Positions 26,843 to 35,610 of a DNA stretch of 64,000 bases are shown piece by piece. The DNA is taken from the NCBI RefSeq assembly GCF_002285415.1, contig NZ_NSBU01000005.1, positions 1 through 64,000 of the forward strand, written 5' to 3'. The stretch comes from Actibacterium pelagium. GTDB lineage: Bacteria > Pseudomonadota > Alphaproteobacteria > Rhodobacterales > Rhodobacteraceae. The notes beneath the pieces were generated by a model. That model was given only the letters and a program-made list of their open reading frames with translations. It had not been told where the DNA came from and did no database searches. Positions within the stretch are counted from its first letter, which is position 1. The number at the start of each line of letters is the position of its first letter. Both the position numbers and the translations under genes were made by a program.

Positions 26843-28168
26843 ATGTCTGGAATTCCTCACGACCATTACGAGCCCAAGTCGGGCGCGGAAAAATGGCTGC
26901 ATAAACGCCTTCCGATCGTTGGCCTGTTGTATGACACGCTGATGATCCCCACACCGAAGAACCTGAACTGGATGTGGATCTGGGGCATCGTTCTGGCATT
27001 CTGCCTGGCGCTGCAGATCATCACCGGTATCGTTCTGGTAATGCACTACACCCCGCATGTTGATCTGGCCTTTGCCTCGATCGAGCACATCATGCGTGAC
27101 GTGAATGGCGGTCACATGATCCGCTATGTCCACATGAACGGCGCATCGCTGTTCTTTGTTGCGGTTTACGCACACATCTTCCGCGGCCTGTTCTACGGGT
27201 CGTATAAGGCTCCCCGCGAAGTCACCTGGATCATCGGTATGCTGATCTATCTGGTGATGATGGGCACCGCCTTCATGGGCTACGTACTGCCTTGGGGTCA
27301 GATGTCGTTCCACGGTACAGCTGTTATCACCGGCCTGTTTGGCGCGATCCCGTTCATCGGTGAATCGATCCAGACCTGGCTGCTGGGCGCAAGCGCTGTG
27401 GGCCAGCCGGCTCTGAACCGCTTCTTCTCTCTGCACTATCTGCTGCCCTTCGTGATTGCAGGTCTGGTCATCGTCCACATCTGGGCGTTCCACCACACCG
27501 GCAACAACAACCCGACCGGTGTTGAAGTGCGCCGTACCTCGAAGAAAGAAGCGCAAGCGGACACCGTTCCGTTCTGGCCCTACTTCGTGATCAAGGACTT
27601 CTTCGCTCTGGCCGTTGTCCTGGTTGTGTTCTTCGCAATCGTAGGCTTCATGCCGAACTACCTTGGCCACCCCGACAACTATGTCGAGGCGACCGCGCTG
27701 GCGACCCCGTCGCACATCGTTCCGGAATGGTACTTCCTACCGTTCTACGCGATCCTGCGTGCGTTCACCGCTGACGTCTGGGCCGTTCAGTTCGCAAGCT
27801 TCATCACTGCGGGCATCATCGACGCCAAGTTCTTCGGCGTTCTGGCGATGTTCGGCGCGATTGCAGTTATGGCGCTGGCGCCGTGGCTGGACACCTCGTC
27901 GACCCGTTCGGGTGTTTACCGCCCGATGTTCAAGTGGTGGTTCCGCCTGCTGTGCATCGACTTCATCGTCCTGATGTGGGCGGGTGCGATGCCTGCCGAG
28001 CCGCCCTATTCGACCATCTCGCTGATCGGTGCGACCTACTGGTTCGCTTACTTCCTGGTCATCCTGCCGCTTCTGGGCGTGCTGGAAACCCCGGAAGCCG
28101 AAGTCGAGACCATCGAAGATGACTTCAAAGCCAAGTACGGCAAGTCCGACGCGACCCCGGCTGAGTGA
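26843..28168 (+). CDS. petB: Cytochrome b of the bc1 complex
   Basis: A 441-residue polytopic membrane protein with the cytochrome b hallmarks: HMNGASLFF and VYAHIFRGL (heme ligands), [20 protein letters not shown] and [14 protein letters not shown] (the Qo-site PEWY). It oxidises ubiquinol at the Qo site. The chosen ATG at 26843 begins [14 protein letters not shown]; the frame is open further upstream inside petA, but that is a shadow extension. The stop region lies 17 nt before the cytochrome c1 start. Confidence 0.97.
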   Translation: MSGIPHDHYEPKSGAEKWLHKRLPIVGLLYDTLMIPTPKNLNWMWIWGIVLAFCLALQIITGIVLVMHYTPHVDLAFASIEHIMRDVNGGHMIRYVHMNGASLFFVAVYAHIFRGLFYGSYKAPREVTWIIGMLIYLVMMGTAFMGYVLPWGQMSFHGTAVITGLFGAIPFIGESIQTWLLGASAVGQPALNRFFSLHYLLPFVIAGLVIVHIWAFHHTGNNNPTGVEVRRTSKKEAQADTVPFWPYFVIKDFFALAVVLVVFFAIVGFMPNYLGHPDNYVEATALATPSHIVPEWYFLPFYAILRAFTADVWAVQFASFITAGIIDAKFFGVLAMFGAIAVMALAPWLDTSSTRSGVYRPMFKWWFRLLCIDFIVLMWAGAMPAEPPYSTISLIGATYWFAYFLVILPLLGVLETPEAEVETIEDDFKAKYGKSDATPAE

Positions 28169-28185
28169 GAAAGGTTCTAGGAACA

Positions 28186-28977
28186 ATGATCAAGCGTATC
28201 ACAACATCCGCGATCGTCGCTCTGGCCCTGACCACGGGTGGCGCAATCGCCGCCGGTAGCAGCGAGCAGCACATCGAAGACTTCTCGTTCTCGTTCGAAG
28301 GTCCCTTCGGCAAGTTCGACGAAAACCAGCTGCAGCGCGGCCTGAAGGTCTACACCGAGGTTTGCTCGGCCTGTCACGGCCTGAAATACGTCGCGTACCG
28401 CAACCTGGGCGATGAGGGTGGTCCCCACCTTCCCGCCGATCAGGTCAAAGCCTTCGCCGCGCAGTTCGAAACCTTCGATCCCGCGATCGACGATTTCCGC
28501 ACTTCAACCCCGGCAGACAAGTTCGGCGCTTCCAACCTGGAAAGCGCACCGGATCTGTCTTTGATGGCCAAGGCACGTGCTGGTTTCTCTGGTCCTGCGG
28601 GTCTGGGTCTTAACCAGCTGTTCAAAGGCATGGGTGGCGCCGAGTACATCGCCTCGATCCTGACCGGGTACACCGGCAAAGAGAAAGAGGAAGCAGGTAC
28701 CGTCTTTTACGAAAACACCGCCTTCCCGGGTGGTTGGATTGCCATGGCTCCGCCGCTGGTAGGTGAAGACGTAGACTTTGACGATGGTCACTCGAACGAT
28801 CTGCACCACATGTCGGAAGACACTGCTGCCTTCCTGATGTGGGCCGCCGAGCCGAAGATGATGGCTCGGAAAGAAGCTGGTCTGAAGGGTGTTATCATCC
28901 TGATCCTGCTGTCGGCTCTGCTGTACATGACCAACAAGCGGATCTGGAAGCCGGTGAAAGCCGCTGCCAAGCAGTAA
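28186..28977 (+). CDS. petC: Cytochrome c1 of the bc1 complex
   Basis: A 263-residue protein with a signal peptide ([12 protein letters not shown]), the heme c motif CSACHG with surrounding LKYVAYRNL, the axial Met region near [10 protein letters not shown], and a C-terminal membrane anchor ([19 protein letters not shown]). It receives electrons from the Rieske protein and reduces cytochrome c2. The ATG at 28186 is chosen because it begins the signal peptide; an upstream GTG overlapping the petB stop is in frame but less likely. Last gene of petABC. Confidence 0.96.
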   Translation: MIKRITTSAIVALALTTGGAIAAGSSEQHIEDFSFSFEGPFGKFDENQLQRGLKVYTEVCSACHGLKYVAYRNLGDEGGPHLPADQVKAFAAQFETFDPAIDDFRTSTPADKFGASNLESAPDLSLMAKARAGFSGPAGLGLNQLFKGMGGAEYIASILTGYTGKEKEEAGTVFYENTAFPGGWIAMAPPLVGEDVDFDDGHSNDLHHMSEDTAAFLMWAAEPKMMARKEAGLKGVIILILLSALLYMTNKRIWKPVKAAAKQ

Positions 28978-29001
28978 GCTTCTAGGCATTCAAACAATAG
29001 C

Positions 29002-29035
29002 AAAGCGCGTCCTTCGGGGCGCGCTTTCGCGTTTG
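29002..29035 (+). terminator. Terminator of the petABC operon
   Basis: An 11-bp stem AAAGCGCGTCC / GGGCGCGCTTT (one G-T pair) closed by a TTCG tetraloop, starting 25 nt after the petC stop and followed by a short T-rich run. Confidence 0.8.
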
Positions 29036-29156
29036 GGTAGGGAAATGATACCAATGTCCCTGCTTGACGTTACTGAATGCGCCAAATTCGCGCATGTCAA
29101 AAGCCCACAAGGCCTCTACATTGTCGTTCAAATCGATTCTTTTGGAGGAAGCCCCG

Positions 29157-29612
29157 ATGAAGTTTACTGTCGCTTTTGCCGTCACCGCATTGCTGGCCGC
29201 GCCGGCGTTTGCTGAGACCCCCACCGGGGACGCAACTGCCGGTGAAAAAGCATTCAAGAAATGCGTGTCCTGCCACGTCGTGAAAAACGACGAGGGCGAG
29301 ACCCTTGCCGGTAAAGCCGCGAAAACCGGTCCGAACCTGTATGGCATCGCCGGTGGCGCAGTTGGTCAGCAGGACTTCAAATATTCGAAAGTTGCTGCGG
29401 CAGCGGCTGAAGCCGGTGTCATCATGACCGAAGACAACATGGTTGCCTTCCTGGCGGATCCGTCCAAGTACCTGTCGGAAGCCGCTGGCCAGAAAGGCCG
29501 CTCGAAGATGAGCCTGAAGGTCAAGAAAGAGCAAGACGCACGTGATGTGTTTGCCTATCTCTACAGCCTGCAGCCCGCCCCCGAGGCGGCAGAGGAAGCC
29601 ACCACCAACTAA
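29157..29612 (+). CDS. cycA: Cytochrome c2 family protein
   Basis: A 151-residue periplasmic cytochrome c. Signal peptide MKFTVAFAVTALLAAPAFA; heme-binding motif CVSCH; TGPNLYGIAGG; a distal Met in KGRSKMSLKV; Ala/Glu-rich C-terminal tail. Cytochrome c2 carries electrons from the bc1 complex to the oxidase or reaction centre. The start at 29157 is set by GGAGGA upstream and by the signal peptide. It is separated from petABC by a terminator but is functionally tied to it. Confidence 0.93.
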   Translation: MKFTVAFAVTALLAAPAFAETPTGDATAGEKAFKKCVSCHVVKNDEGETLAGKAAKTGPNLYGIAGGAVGQQDFKYSKVAAAAAEAGVIMTEDNMVAFLADPSKYLSEAAGQKGRSKMSLKVKKEQDARDVFAYLYSLQPAPEAAEEATTN

Positions 29613-29633
29613 GTGTTGGCGTAAGAATTCTGG

Positions 29634-29668
29634 AAGCACCGCCCCTTCATCGGGCGGTGCTTTTCTTT
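29634..29668 (+). terminator. Terminator of the cytochrome c2 gene
   Basis: An 11-bp GC-rich perfect stem AAGCACCGCCC / GGGCGGTGCTT with a 7-nt loop and a T-rich tail (TTTTCTTT), 21 nt after the stop; asd converges from the other side. Confidence 0.9.
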
Positions 29669-29673
29669 GGGGA

Positions 29674-30714
29674 TTAGGCCGGCAGGAATTGCTCGGCGAT
29701 CTGAACCGCGTTCAGGGCCGCGCCTTTCAAGAGCTGGTCGCCCACGACAAAGATCGAAAGCGAGCGCCCGGAAGGATCGCCCAGATCTTCGCGAATGCGT
29801 CCCACTAGAACATCTTCCTGACCGCTGGCATCGACGGGCATGGGGAAGTAATTCGCCTCGCGGTCATCCACCAGTTTCACACCCGGTGCATCTTGCAACA
29901 GGGCGCGGGCTTGTTCGGGGCTGACTGGCTGGTCGAATTCGATGCTGATGGCCATGCCGTGTGCCCGCAGGATCGGAACACGGATACAGGTCACGCCAAT
30001 GGGCAGGGCGGGGCGCTCCATGATGCGGCGAACCTCGGCGATCACTTTGTTTTCTTCGCCGTTATAGCCGTTGTCTTCGATATCGGCATTGTGGCTGAAG
30101 AAGTTGAACGCATAGGGATGCGGCAGAACCTCTGGCTGGAAGTCGTCACCGTTCAGATAGGCTTGGGTGCCTTGGCGCAGCTCTTCCATCGCTGCCGCAC
30201 CGGCGCCACTGGCGGCCTGATAGGTTGCAAGGTTCAGTCGCTGGATGTTGAAAGCCTTGTGCAGCGGGGCCAAAGCAACGGTTGCGATGGCGGCAACGCA
30301 GTTCGGGTTTGCCACGACACCTGCGTGGCCCGACATGGCGGCGGCATTGGCTTCTGGCACGACCAGCGGCACATCTGGATCCATGCGGAAGGCCGAGGAG
30401 TTGTCGACCACCAGCGCACCGGCCGCCACAGCAATTGGCGCGAATTTGCGGGACAGGGTCGCACCCGCCGAGAAGAAGGCGACGTGCACGTCGTCAAAGC
30501 TGTTCTCGGACAGTTCTTCCACGATCAGGGTGCCGCCGTTGAACGATACCTCTTTGCCTGCAGACCGGGCCGAGGCCAGCAGTTTCAGGTTCGCCAACGG
30601 AAAGCCGCGCGCGGCAAGGGTGTTCAGTAGTTCAACGCCAACAGCCCCAGTGGAGCCAACGATGGCAACGTTGGGATTGGCGGGCAATTGCGCGGGTGGG
30701 TTTTGGTCCAGCAT
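29674..30714 (-). CDS. asd: Aspartate-semialdehyde dehydrogenase
   Basis: A 346-residue enzyme with the NADP-binding start VAIVGSTGAVGVE, the catalytic Cys motif VANPNCVAAIA, SGAGAAAMEEL and the substrate-binding CIRVPILRAHGMA. It makes aspartate semialdehyde, the branch point to lysine/diaminopimelate, threonine and methionine. The chosen start adds about 18 residues before the usual N-terminus. Upstream lies a Thr-rich leader peptide with competing hairpins, so attenuation by charged tRNA-Thr is likely. Confidence 0.95.
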   Translation of the reverse strand: MLDQNPPAQLPANPNVAIVGSTGAVGVELLNTLAARGFPLANLKLLASARSAGKEVSFNGGTLIVEELSENSFDDVHVAFFSAGATLSRKFAPIAVAAGALVVDNSSAFRMDPDVPLVVPEANAAAMSGHAGVVANPNCVAAIATVALAPLHKAFNIQRLNLATYQAASGAGAAAMEELRQGTQAYLNGDDFQPEVLPHPYAFNFFSHNADIEDNGYNGEENKVIAEVRRIMERPALPIGVTCIRVPILRAHGMAISIEFDQPVSPEQARALLQDAPGVKLVDDREANYFPMPVDASGQEDVLVGRIREDLGDPSGRSLSIFVVGDQLLKGAALNAVQIAEQFLPA

Positions 30715-30761
30715 GGGTCAGTCCTTGGTTTTGAAGGAAGCGGACGCTGGCATTTCCGATT

Positions 30762-30882
30762 GGCCCCGTCCGTCTTCGGCGGGGCGTTTCGGGTTTCGTT
30801 CGATCTAGATCGCGCGCACACCAAAAAGCCCCGCCGTGGCGGTGGTCTTTGTGGTGGTCTTGGTGATCATCATTGCGAACAT
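30762..30882 (-). promoter_or_regulatory. Putative transcription/translation attenuator in the asd leader
   Basis: On the minus strand, segment 2 (GGCGGGGC, complement of 30828-30835, inside the leader ORF) can pair perfectly with segment 3 (GCCCCGCC, complement of 30778-30785). Segment 3 can instead pair with segment 4 (CGGGGC, complement of 30763-30768) in a GCCCCG-CCG-AAGA-CGG-A-CGGGGC hairpin. The 2:3 and 3:4 pairings exclude each other, the logic of amino-acid attenuators. The last hairpin has no U tract, so the output may be Rho-dependent or translational. Confidence 0.55.
30805..30882 (-). CDS. Threonine-rich leader peptide upstream of asd
   Basis: A 25-codon frame reads MFAMMITKTTTKTTATAGLF then GVRAI and a TAG stop; 7 of the codons are Thr and 2 are Lys, clustered before the hairpin segments. 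ThrL of enterobacteria is likewise Thr-rich. In-frame ATGs at 30882, 30873 and 30870 are all possible; no strong SD is seen. Stalling at Thr (or Lys) codons would free the 2:3 pairing downstream and permit asd expression. It is far below the size normally annotated. Confidence 0.5.
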   Translation of the reverse strand: MFAMMITKTTTKTTATAGLFGVRAI

Positions 30883-30974
30883 GGAATGCCGCTTAGCAGC
30901 ATTGACCTATAAGGGCAATAGACTTGCGTTACCCGGGGCAGGCGGCTAAGCCGACCATCAAAGGAGCCCGCACT

Positions 30975-32081
30975 ATGAGCATGAACAGTTTCGGCCATCT
31001 TTTCCGTGTAACGACTTGGGGCGAAAGCCACGGTCCAGCGCTTGGTGCGACGGTTGATGGGTGCCCTCCGGGTGTGCCAGTGGCCGAAGAGGACCTGCAG
31101 GTCTGGCTGGACAAACGCAAGCCGGGCCAGAACAAGTTCACCACTCAGCGCCGCGAACCCGATCAGGTGAAAATCCTGTCCGGTGTGTTCGAGGGCAAAT
31201 CAACGGGTACCCCGATCCAATTGATGATCGAGAATACCGATCAGCGGTCGAAGGACTACGGCGACATCGTCGAGAAATTCCGCCCGGGTCACGCCGATAT
31301 CACGTACTGGCAGAAATACGGGATCCGTGACTATCGCGGCGGGGGGCGGTCTTCTGCACGGGAAACCGCAGCGCGGGTTGCGGCGGGTGGTGTTGCACGC
31401 AATGCGCTGCAGGCACTGGTGCCGGGCATCCAGATCAAGGGCTACATGACCCAGATCGGACCGCACAAGATCAACCGCGACAACTTTGACTGGGACCAGA
31501 TCGACCAGAACCCGTTCTGGACACCGGACGCAGCGGCAGCGGCTGACTGGGCCGAGTATCTGGATCAGCTGCGCAAGGACGGCAACTCTGTTGGTGCCGT
31601 GGTCGAAGTTGTGGCGCGCGGCGTTCCCGCCGGACTTGGCGCGCCGGTCTACGGCAAGCTGGACACCGATCTGGCCGCCGCGATGATGAGCATCAACGCC
31701 GTCAAAGGCGTCGAAATTGGCGAGGGCATGGATGCCGCGGCCCTGACCGGCGTCGAGAATTCCGACGAAATCTTCATGGGCAATGACGGCAAGCCGGTCT
31801 TCAGCTCGAACCACGCGGGCGGCATTCTGGGTGGGATTTCCACCGGACAGGATGTAGTCGTTCGTTTTGCAGTGAAGCCAACGTCGTCGATCCTGACCAC
31901 GCGCAAGACGATCACCAAGTCCGGAGAGCCGACAGAGATTATCACCAAGGGTCGTCACGATCCTTGCGTCGGTATTCGCGCGGTTCCGGTTGGTGAGGCG
32001 ATGATGGCTTGCGTGATCTTGGATCACCTGCTGCTGAACCGCGGACAGGTCGGCGAGGAGCTGCCCGGTAAGATCGGCTGA
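30975..32081 (+). CDS. aroC: Chorismate synthase
   Basis: A 368-residue protein starting [20 protein letters not shown], with the family signatures [24 protein letters not shown], and a C-terminal KPTSSI-type FMN/EPSP-binding stretch followed by [17 protein letters not shown]. It converts EPSP to chorismate, using reduced FMN, for aromatic amino acids. AAGGAG precedes the ATG at 30975; an upstream in-frame TTG is disregarded. The stop overlaps the AEC transporter start (TGATG). Confidence 0.96.
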   Translation: MSMNSFGHLFRVTTWGESHGPALGATVDGCPPGVPVAEEDLQVWLDKRKPGQNKFTTQRREPDQVKILSGVFEGKSTGTPIQLMIENTDQRSKDYGDIVEKFRPGHADITYWQKYGIRDYRGGGRSSARETAARVAAGGVARNALQALVPGIQIKGYMTQIGPHKINRDNFDWDQIDQNPFWTPDAAAAADWAEYLDQLRKDGNSVGAVVEVVARGVPAGLGAPVYGKLDTDLAAAMMSINAVKGVEIGEGMDAAALTGVENSDEIFMGNDGKPVFSSNHAGGILGGISTGQDVVVRFAVKPTSSILTTRKTITKSGEPTEIITKGRHDPCVGIRAVPVGEAMMACVILDHLLLNRGQVGEELPGKIG

Positions 32082-33025
32082 TGCTCGGTATCTTCGGGAT
32101 CACATTTCCAATCTTTGCCCTGATCGGATTGGGATACGTCGTCACGCGCTATGAGGTGTTCAAAGCCTCTGACACGCGGGTCTTGGGCAAATACGTGATG
32201 AACATCGCGCTGCCAGGCTTGCTGTTCAACACGGTTGCGACGCGCCCAATCACTGACGTTATCAATCCGGGGTACATGCTGGCCTTTGCCTTGGGCGGCT
32301 TCGCAACATTGCTGCTGGTTTTTGGGTTTCTTGGTCTGACACGGACCGGTCCCAACCGTCGCGCGATTGCCGCGATGGGATCGACCTGCCCGAACTCGGG
32401 CTTTGTCGGGTACCCGATCCTGCTGCTTGCCTATCCCGATCTTGCGGGTGTCGCCTTGGCGATGAACTTCCTTGTGGAAAACATCCTGATCATCCCGGCC
32501 TGTCTGATTCTGATCGAGCTTGCACATAGCGGCGGGGAAAGCAGTTCGGTCGGGCGCAGGATCGCAGGAGCTTTTGGAACGCTGCTGCGTCGCCCATTCG
32601 TCATCGGATTGATCGTGGGCTTGGCTGTCTCGGCGGCCGGTCTGCCGGTGCCAGAGCCACTGACCCGTTTGACAGGAATGCTTGCCGTTTCAGCAGCGCC
32701 TGTTGCGCTTGTGGTGATAGGTGGATCGCTGGTCGGATTGTCGCCCAAAGGCAATCTGTTACTGGCCGCACAAATCGTGGTGGGCAAGCTTGTCATTCAC
32801 CCTTTGGTGACGGCAGGCATCGCGCTTATCCTGATGTCAGCGGGCCTTTCGATCAGCCCGGACATGTGGGCGATTTTGATCCTGACAACCTCGATGCCGA
32901 TGTTCACAACTTGGGTCGTGATTGCACAGGAATCGGGACACGAAGGTCTGGCCTCGCTTGCACTTCTGGGGGCGACGGCGATGTCCTTCGTGTCTCTTAG
33001 CGTCGTTCTTGCAATCGTCTCTTAG
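32081..33025 (+). CDS. AEC (auxin efflux carrier) family transporter
   Basis: A 314-residue membrane protein with about ten predicted helices. The family pattern is seen in YVMNIALPGLLFNTVA, the central MGSTCPNSGFVGYPILLLAYPD and the C-terminal TSMPMFTTWVVIAQ. AEC carriers move malate, amino acids or other anions; the substrate here is unknown. It is coupled to aroC by a 1-nt overlap. Its stop codon overlaps that of the convergent thioredoxin gene, leaving no room for a terminator. Confidence 0.85.
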   Translation: MLGIFGITFPIFALIGLGYVVTRYEVFKASDTRVLGKYVMNIALPGLLFNTVATRPITDVINPGYMLAFALGGFATLLLVFGFLGLTRTGPNRRAIAAMGSTCPNSGFVGYPILLLAYPDLAGVALAMNFLVENILIIPACLILIELAHSGGESSSVGRRIAGAFGTLLRRPFVIGLIVGLAVSAAGLPVPEPLTRLTGMLAVSAAPVALVVIGGSLVGLSPKGNLLLAAQIVVGKLVIHPLVTAGIALILMSAGLSISPDMWAILILTTSMPMFTTWVVIAQESGHEGLASLALLGATAMSFVSLSVVLAIVS

Positions 33026-33432
33026 GCGGTGGCCGCGGCGAGGGCCGTGTCCATCAGTGCCTTGATGTCTTTCTTCGATGTTCCAGCGACGATTCGGCCC
33101 AACTCTTGGTCACCACGCAGGACAACAAGGGTCGAGCGGCGTGGAATATTAAGCTCTCGCGCAAGGGCGCTGTTGCCGTAGTTGTCCCAGTCCACATCAA
33201 TGAAAGTCACCGATTTCTCGTAGGCCGGGTTCTCTTTTTTCAACGCATTGATAACACGTTCCTGCGCGGCGCAAGTGCTGCACCAGCTGGCTTTGAAATC
33301 AACGAAGACGGTTTCACCTTTCGCAAGATGCTGTTTTACAAGGCCGTCTCTGTATTCCAGCGATGCCCAAGCGGGCATCGGCAGGGTAACAGCGGCGGCA
33401 CCGGTTAGGGCGAAAAAGTCGCGACGGTTCAT
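33022..33432 (-). CDS. Exported thioredoxin-family protein
   Basis: A 136-residue thioredoxin-fold protein with a twin-arginine-like signal (NRRDFFALTGAAAVTLPMPAWA) and active site SWCSTCAAQ. It is probably periplasmic and reduced by the adjacent CcdA-like membrane protein, encoded 12 nt upstream on the same strand. Together they resemble thiol-reducing supply lines for cytochrome maturation or disulfide repair. The CSTC motif differs from CGPC of cytosolic thioredoxins. Confidence 0.85.
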   Translation of the reverse strand: MNRRDFFALTGAAAVTLPMPAWASLEYRDGLVKQHLAKGETVFVDFKASWCSTCAAQERVINALKKENPAYEKSVTFIDVDWDNYGNSALARELNIPRRSTLVVLRGDQELGRIVAGTSKKDIKALMDTALAAATA

Positions 33433-33444
33433 TTGGGTCTCCTT

Positions 33445-34158
33445 TTAAATGGCGACGGACAGATCGATGAGCCACGGGGGCAGAACTTCGAGCGCCCAGA
33501 TTTCAATGATCTTGTGAAGTTGGAAGAGGATCGCGAGACCGACGGCCACGAAGATGGCCCCCATGATCGGACGCGATTTGCTGGCAAAGCTGCGCAACAT
33601 GGCCTGTCGTTTCTGGATTACAGACCGCGCGCCATAGCCAAGGGCAAGGATGATGGTCGAGACGCCAAGCGCGAAGCTGATCATGATCGTGGTGGCGAAC
33701 AGAAGGCTTTCACCTTGGCTGGCCAATGAGATCGCACCGCCAAGGGTCGGGCCGATGCATGGGCTCCAGACCGCGCCAAGCAGCATCCCGCCAAGGAACT
33801 GACCCTGCAGGCCAGAGCGGTCGATGCGGTCAAGTTGGTCGTCGGCGCCGCTTGCCAGACTGCCGGTCGCCGTGGCGAATTGGGTCGAAAAGCGCGGAAC
33901 CAGAAGGATCAGGCCGAAACCGACCATCAGGATCGCGCCGCCTTGGGCGATGGTTTCCTCGGTTACGCCAAGGCTTCGGCCCGCGACGCTGAGCAGCATG
34001 CCAAGCGCGACGAAAGATGTGCTCATCCCGGCGGCAATGGCGACGGGGCCCAGCTTGTGCGCCTGAATGGCCGTGGCCAGAACGATCGGCAACACCGGCA
34101 GAACGCAGGGATTGATCAGGGTCAGCAGGCCCGCAAAATATCCAAGGACGATATCCAT
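33445..34158 (-). CDS. CcdA-family cytochrome c biogenesis / thiol-disulfide transporter
   Basis: A 237-residue membrane protein with six likely helices. The two redox cysteines occur in LLTLINPCVLPVLP and GAVWSPCIGPTLGG, exactly as in CcdA/ScsB-type electron carriers. It would pass reducing power from cytosolic thioredoxin to the periplasm, here to the downstream exported thioredoxin. The ATG at 34158 is chosen because the first conserved helix follows at once; the frame is open 12 codons further. Confidence 0.9.
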   Translation of the reverse strand: MDIVLGYFAGLLTLINPCVLPVLPIVLATAIQAHKLGPVAIAAGMSTSFVALGMLLSVAGRSLGVTEETIAQGGAILMVGFGLILLVPRFSTQFATATGSLASGADDQLDRIDRSGLQGQFLGGMLLGAVWSPCIGPTLGGAISLASQGESLLFATTIMISFALGVSTIILALGYGARSVIQKRQAMLRSFASKSRPIMGAIFVAVGLAILFQLHKIIEIWALEVLPPWLIDLSVAI

Positions 34159-34226
34159 GGGTCGGAAATTGGCGTGGGGAACCCGAAAAGTCACCCAACA
34201 TCGGCTTACAACCGATCACTTAACCG

Positions 34227-35093
34227 TCAGTTTTGTTGCTTTGAAAGCTGCACGGCAAGGATCGAGAACGTGATGATCACTACCCCAAGGATGTCGTAGA
34301 ACCCCATCTTTTCCCCAAGCAAAACGGCAGCGATGGCGACGCCGAAGAAGGGGTTCAAAAAGTGATAGGTTGCCGCTTTGACGGCGCCGATCCGGCCAAC
34401 AAGAACAAACCAGATGATCGTCGCAGTAAGGCCGGGGACCAGCGTCGTATAGACGAAGGCAACGCCCAACTGCCAGCTTGGGGTGAAGGTGGGCTCTTCC
34501 AGAATCAGGCCCGCGACCAGAAGGCAGGCCCCGCCGACCAGCATCTGCAGGCCAACGACCGTGATCAGGTTCCCGCCAGAGCTGGCCCCCCGAACTGAAA
34601 GTGTTGCGATGGACAGCGCCAGAACGCCAATGACACAGTAGGCAATTCCAGCCAGATCAACGCCCCCGGACAGTCGCGTGCCCATGATCACAGCAACGCC
34701 ACCCAAACCTGCGACAAGACCAACCAATCCAAGCAGCGGCAGGCGTTGTTTCAGGAACAGCCAGCCAAACAAGCCGACGATCAGTGGCATAGAGGATGCG
34801 ATGATCGCGGCCAGAGAGGCCTCGACCGTTTGCATCGCGACGAAGAAGAGGCCCAGATAGAGGGCATTCTGGCAAATCCCGAAGACAATCGTGGCGCGCC
34901 ATTGTTCCCGGCTTAGTCGAAAGCTTTGTCCCAAGGCCCAGGCGATCAACAGGCCCAGAAGGCCGGACACGAAAAAGCGCAACGAAAGTGACAAGAGCGG
35001 CGGCGCATATTCCACGATGACGCGGGCCGAGGTGAAAGCCGAGGACCAGAAGAGCGCAAAGCTCAGCCCCAGAATGAGTGATCGGAAATCCAA
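34227..35093 (-). CDS. EamA (DMT) family transporter
   Basis: A 288-residue ten-helix protein with two EamA repeats (SFALFWSSAFTSARV near the N-terminus; MLVGGACLLVAG and GAVKAATYHFLNPFFGVAIA in the second half). The start is probably TTG at 35093, preceded by GAGG at 5-nt spacing; the longer frame runs through the HU terminator and is unlikely. The substrate is unknown: amino acids or other small metabolites are typical. It lies downstream of hup on the same strand. Confidence 0.82.
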   Translation of the reverse strand: MDFRSLILGLSFALFWSSAFTSARVIVEYAPPLLSLSLRFFVSGLLGLLIAWALGQSFRLSREQWRATIVFGICQNALYLGLFFVAMQTVEASLAAIIASSMPLIVGLFGWLFLKQRLPLLGLVGLVAGLGGVAVIMGTRLSGGVDLAGIAYCVIGVLALSIATLSVRGASSGGNLITVVGLQMLVGGACLLVAGLILEEPTFTPSWQLGVAFVYTTLVPGLTATIIWFVLVGRIGAVKAATYHFLNPFFGVAIAAVLLGEKMGFYDILGVVIITFSILAVQLSKQQN

Positions 35094-35105
35094 AGGAACC
35101 TCGTG

Positions 35106-35136
35106 AAAAAGAAAAGGGCCGCCCGAAGGCGACCCT
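35106..35136 (-). terminator. Terminator of the HU gene
   Basis: On the minus strand an 8-bp stem with one mismatch (GGGTCGCC / GGCGGCCC, CTTCGGGC-like apex) is followed by TTTTCTTTTT, about 35 nt after the HU stop. It sits directly before the start of the EamA gene. Confidence 0.75.
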
Positions 35137-35171
35137 ATTGTAATTTTTGGCGGGGACAAGCCCCTGCGGCC

Positions 35172-35459
35172 TTAGCCGTTCACGCTGTCTTTCAGCGCTT
35201 TGGCGATGGTCATTTTGACGACCTTGTCCGCCTCTTTCTTGATCTGCTCGCCGGTGGCCGGGTTGCGAACCATACGCTCGGGGCGCTCACGGCAGTAGAT
35301 TTTGCCAACGCCCGGAAGGGTCACGGCACCACCGCCGGAAACTTCCTTGGTGATCACGCCGGTGATCGCGTCCAGAGCAGCCGAAGCCGCTTTCTTGTCG
35401 GCGCCCATTTCTTCTGCCAGAGCAGCAACCAGCTGTGTCTTGGTCAGGGGTTTAGCCAT
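35172..35459 (-). CDS. hup: HU family DNA-binding protein
   Basis: A 95-residue basic nucleoid protein: MAKPLTKTQLVAALAEEMG, the beta-arm with GVGKIYCRERPERMVRNPATGE, and a C-terminal helix KKEADKVVKMTIAKAL. It bends and compacts DNA. The beta-arm keeps the proline-containing RNPATGE intercalation tip. GGAGAT stands 8 nt before the start. The leader carries two short GC hairpins (AACCCCAAATGGGGTC and GCCCCGACAGGGGG). Confidence 0.96.
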   Translation of the reverse strand: MAKPLTKTQLVAALAEEMGADKKAASAALDAITGVITKEVSGGGAVTLPGVGKIYCRERPERMVRNPATGEQIKKEADKVVKMTIAKALKDSVNG

Positions 35460-35610
35460 GTATTTATCTCCTCAGAATCACCCCCTGTCGGGGCTAGTAA
35501 GACCCCATTTGGGGTTTATGAGCGCCACTCTAACTTTATCTTGCGATCAGACACAATGTTTTGTGTCATAAAAATAAGGCTTTTGTGCATTTTGTGGTGG
35601 GTTACGTCGC

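Noticed and set aside
26097-27715. Minus-strand frames of about 300 codons opposite petA and petB
   Set aside because: They run antisense to bc1 genes and show no recognisable domain or hydrophobic pattern.
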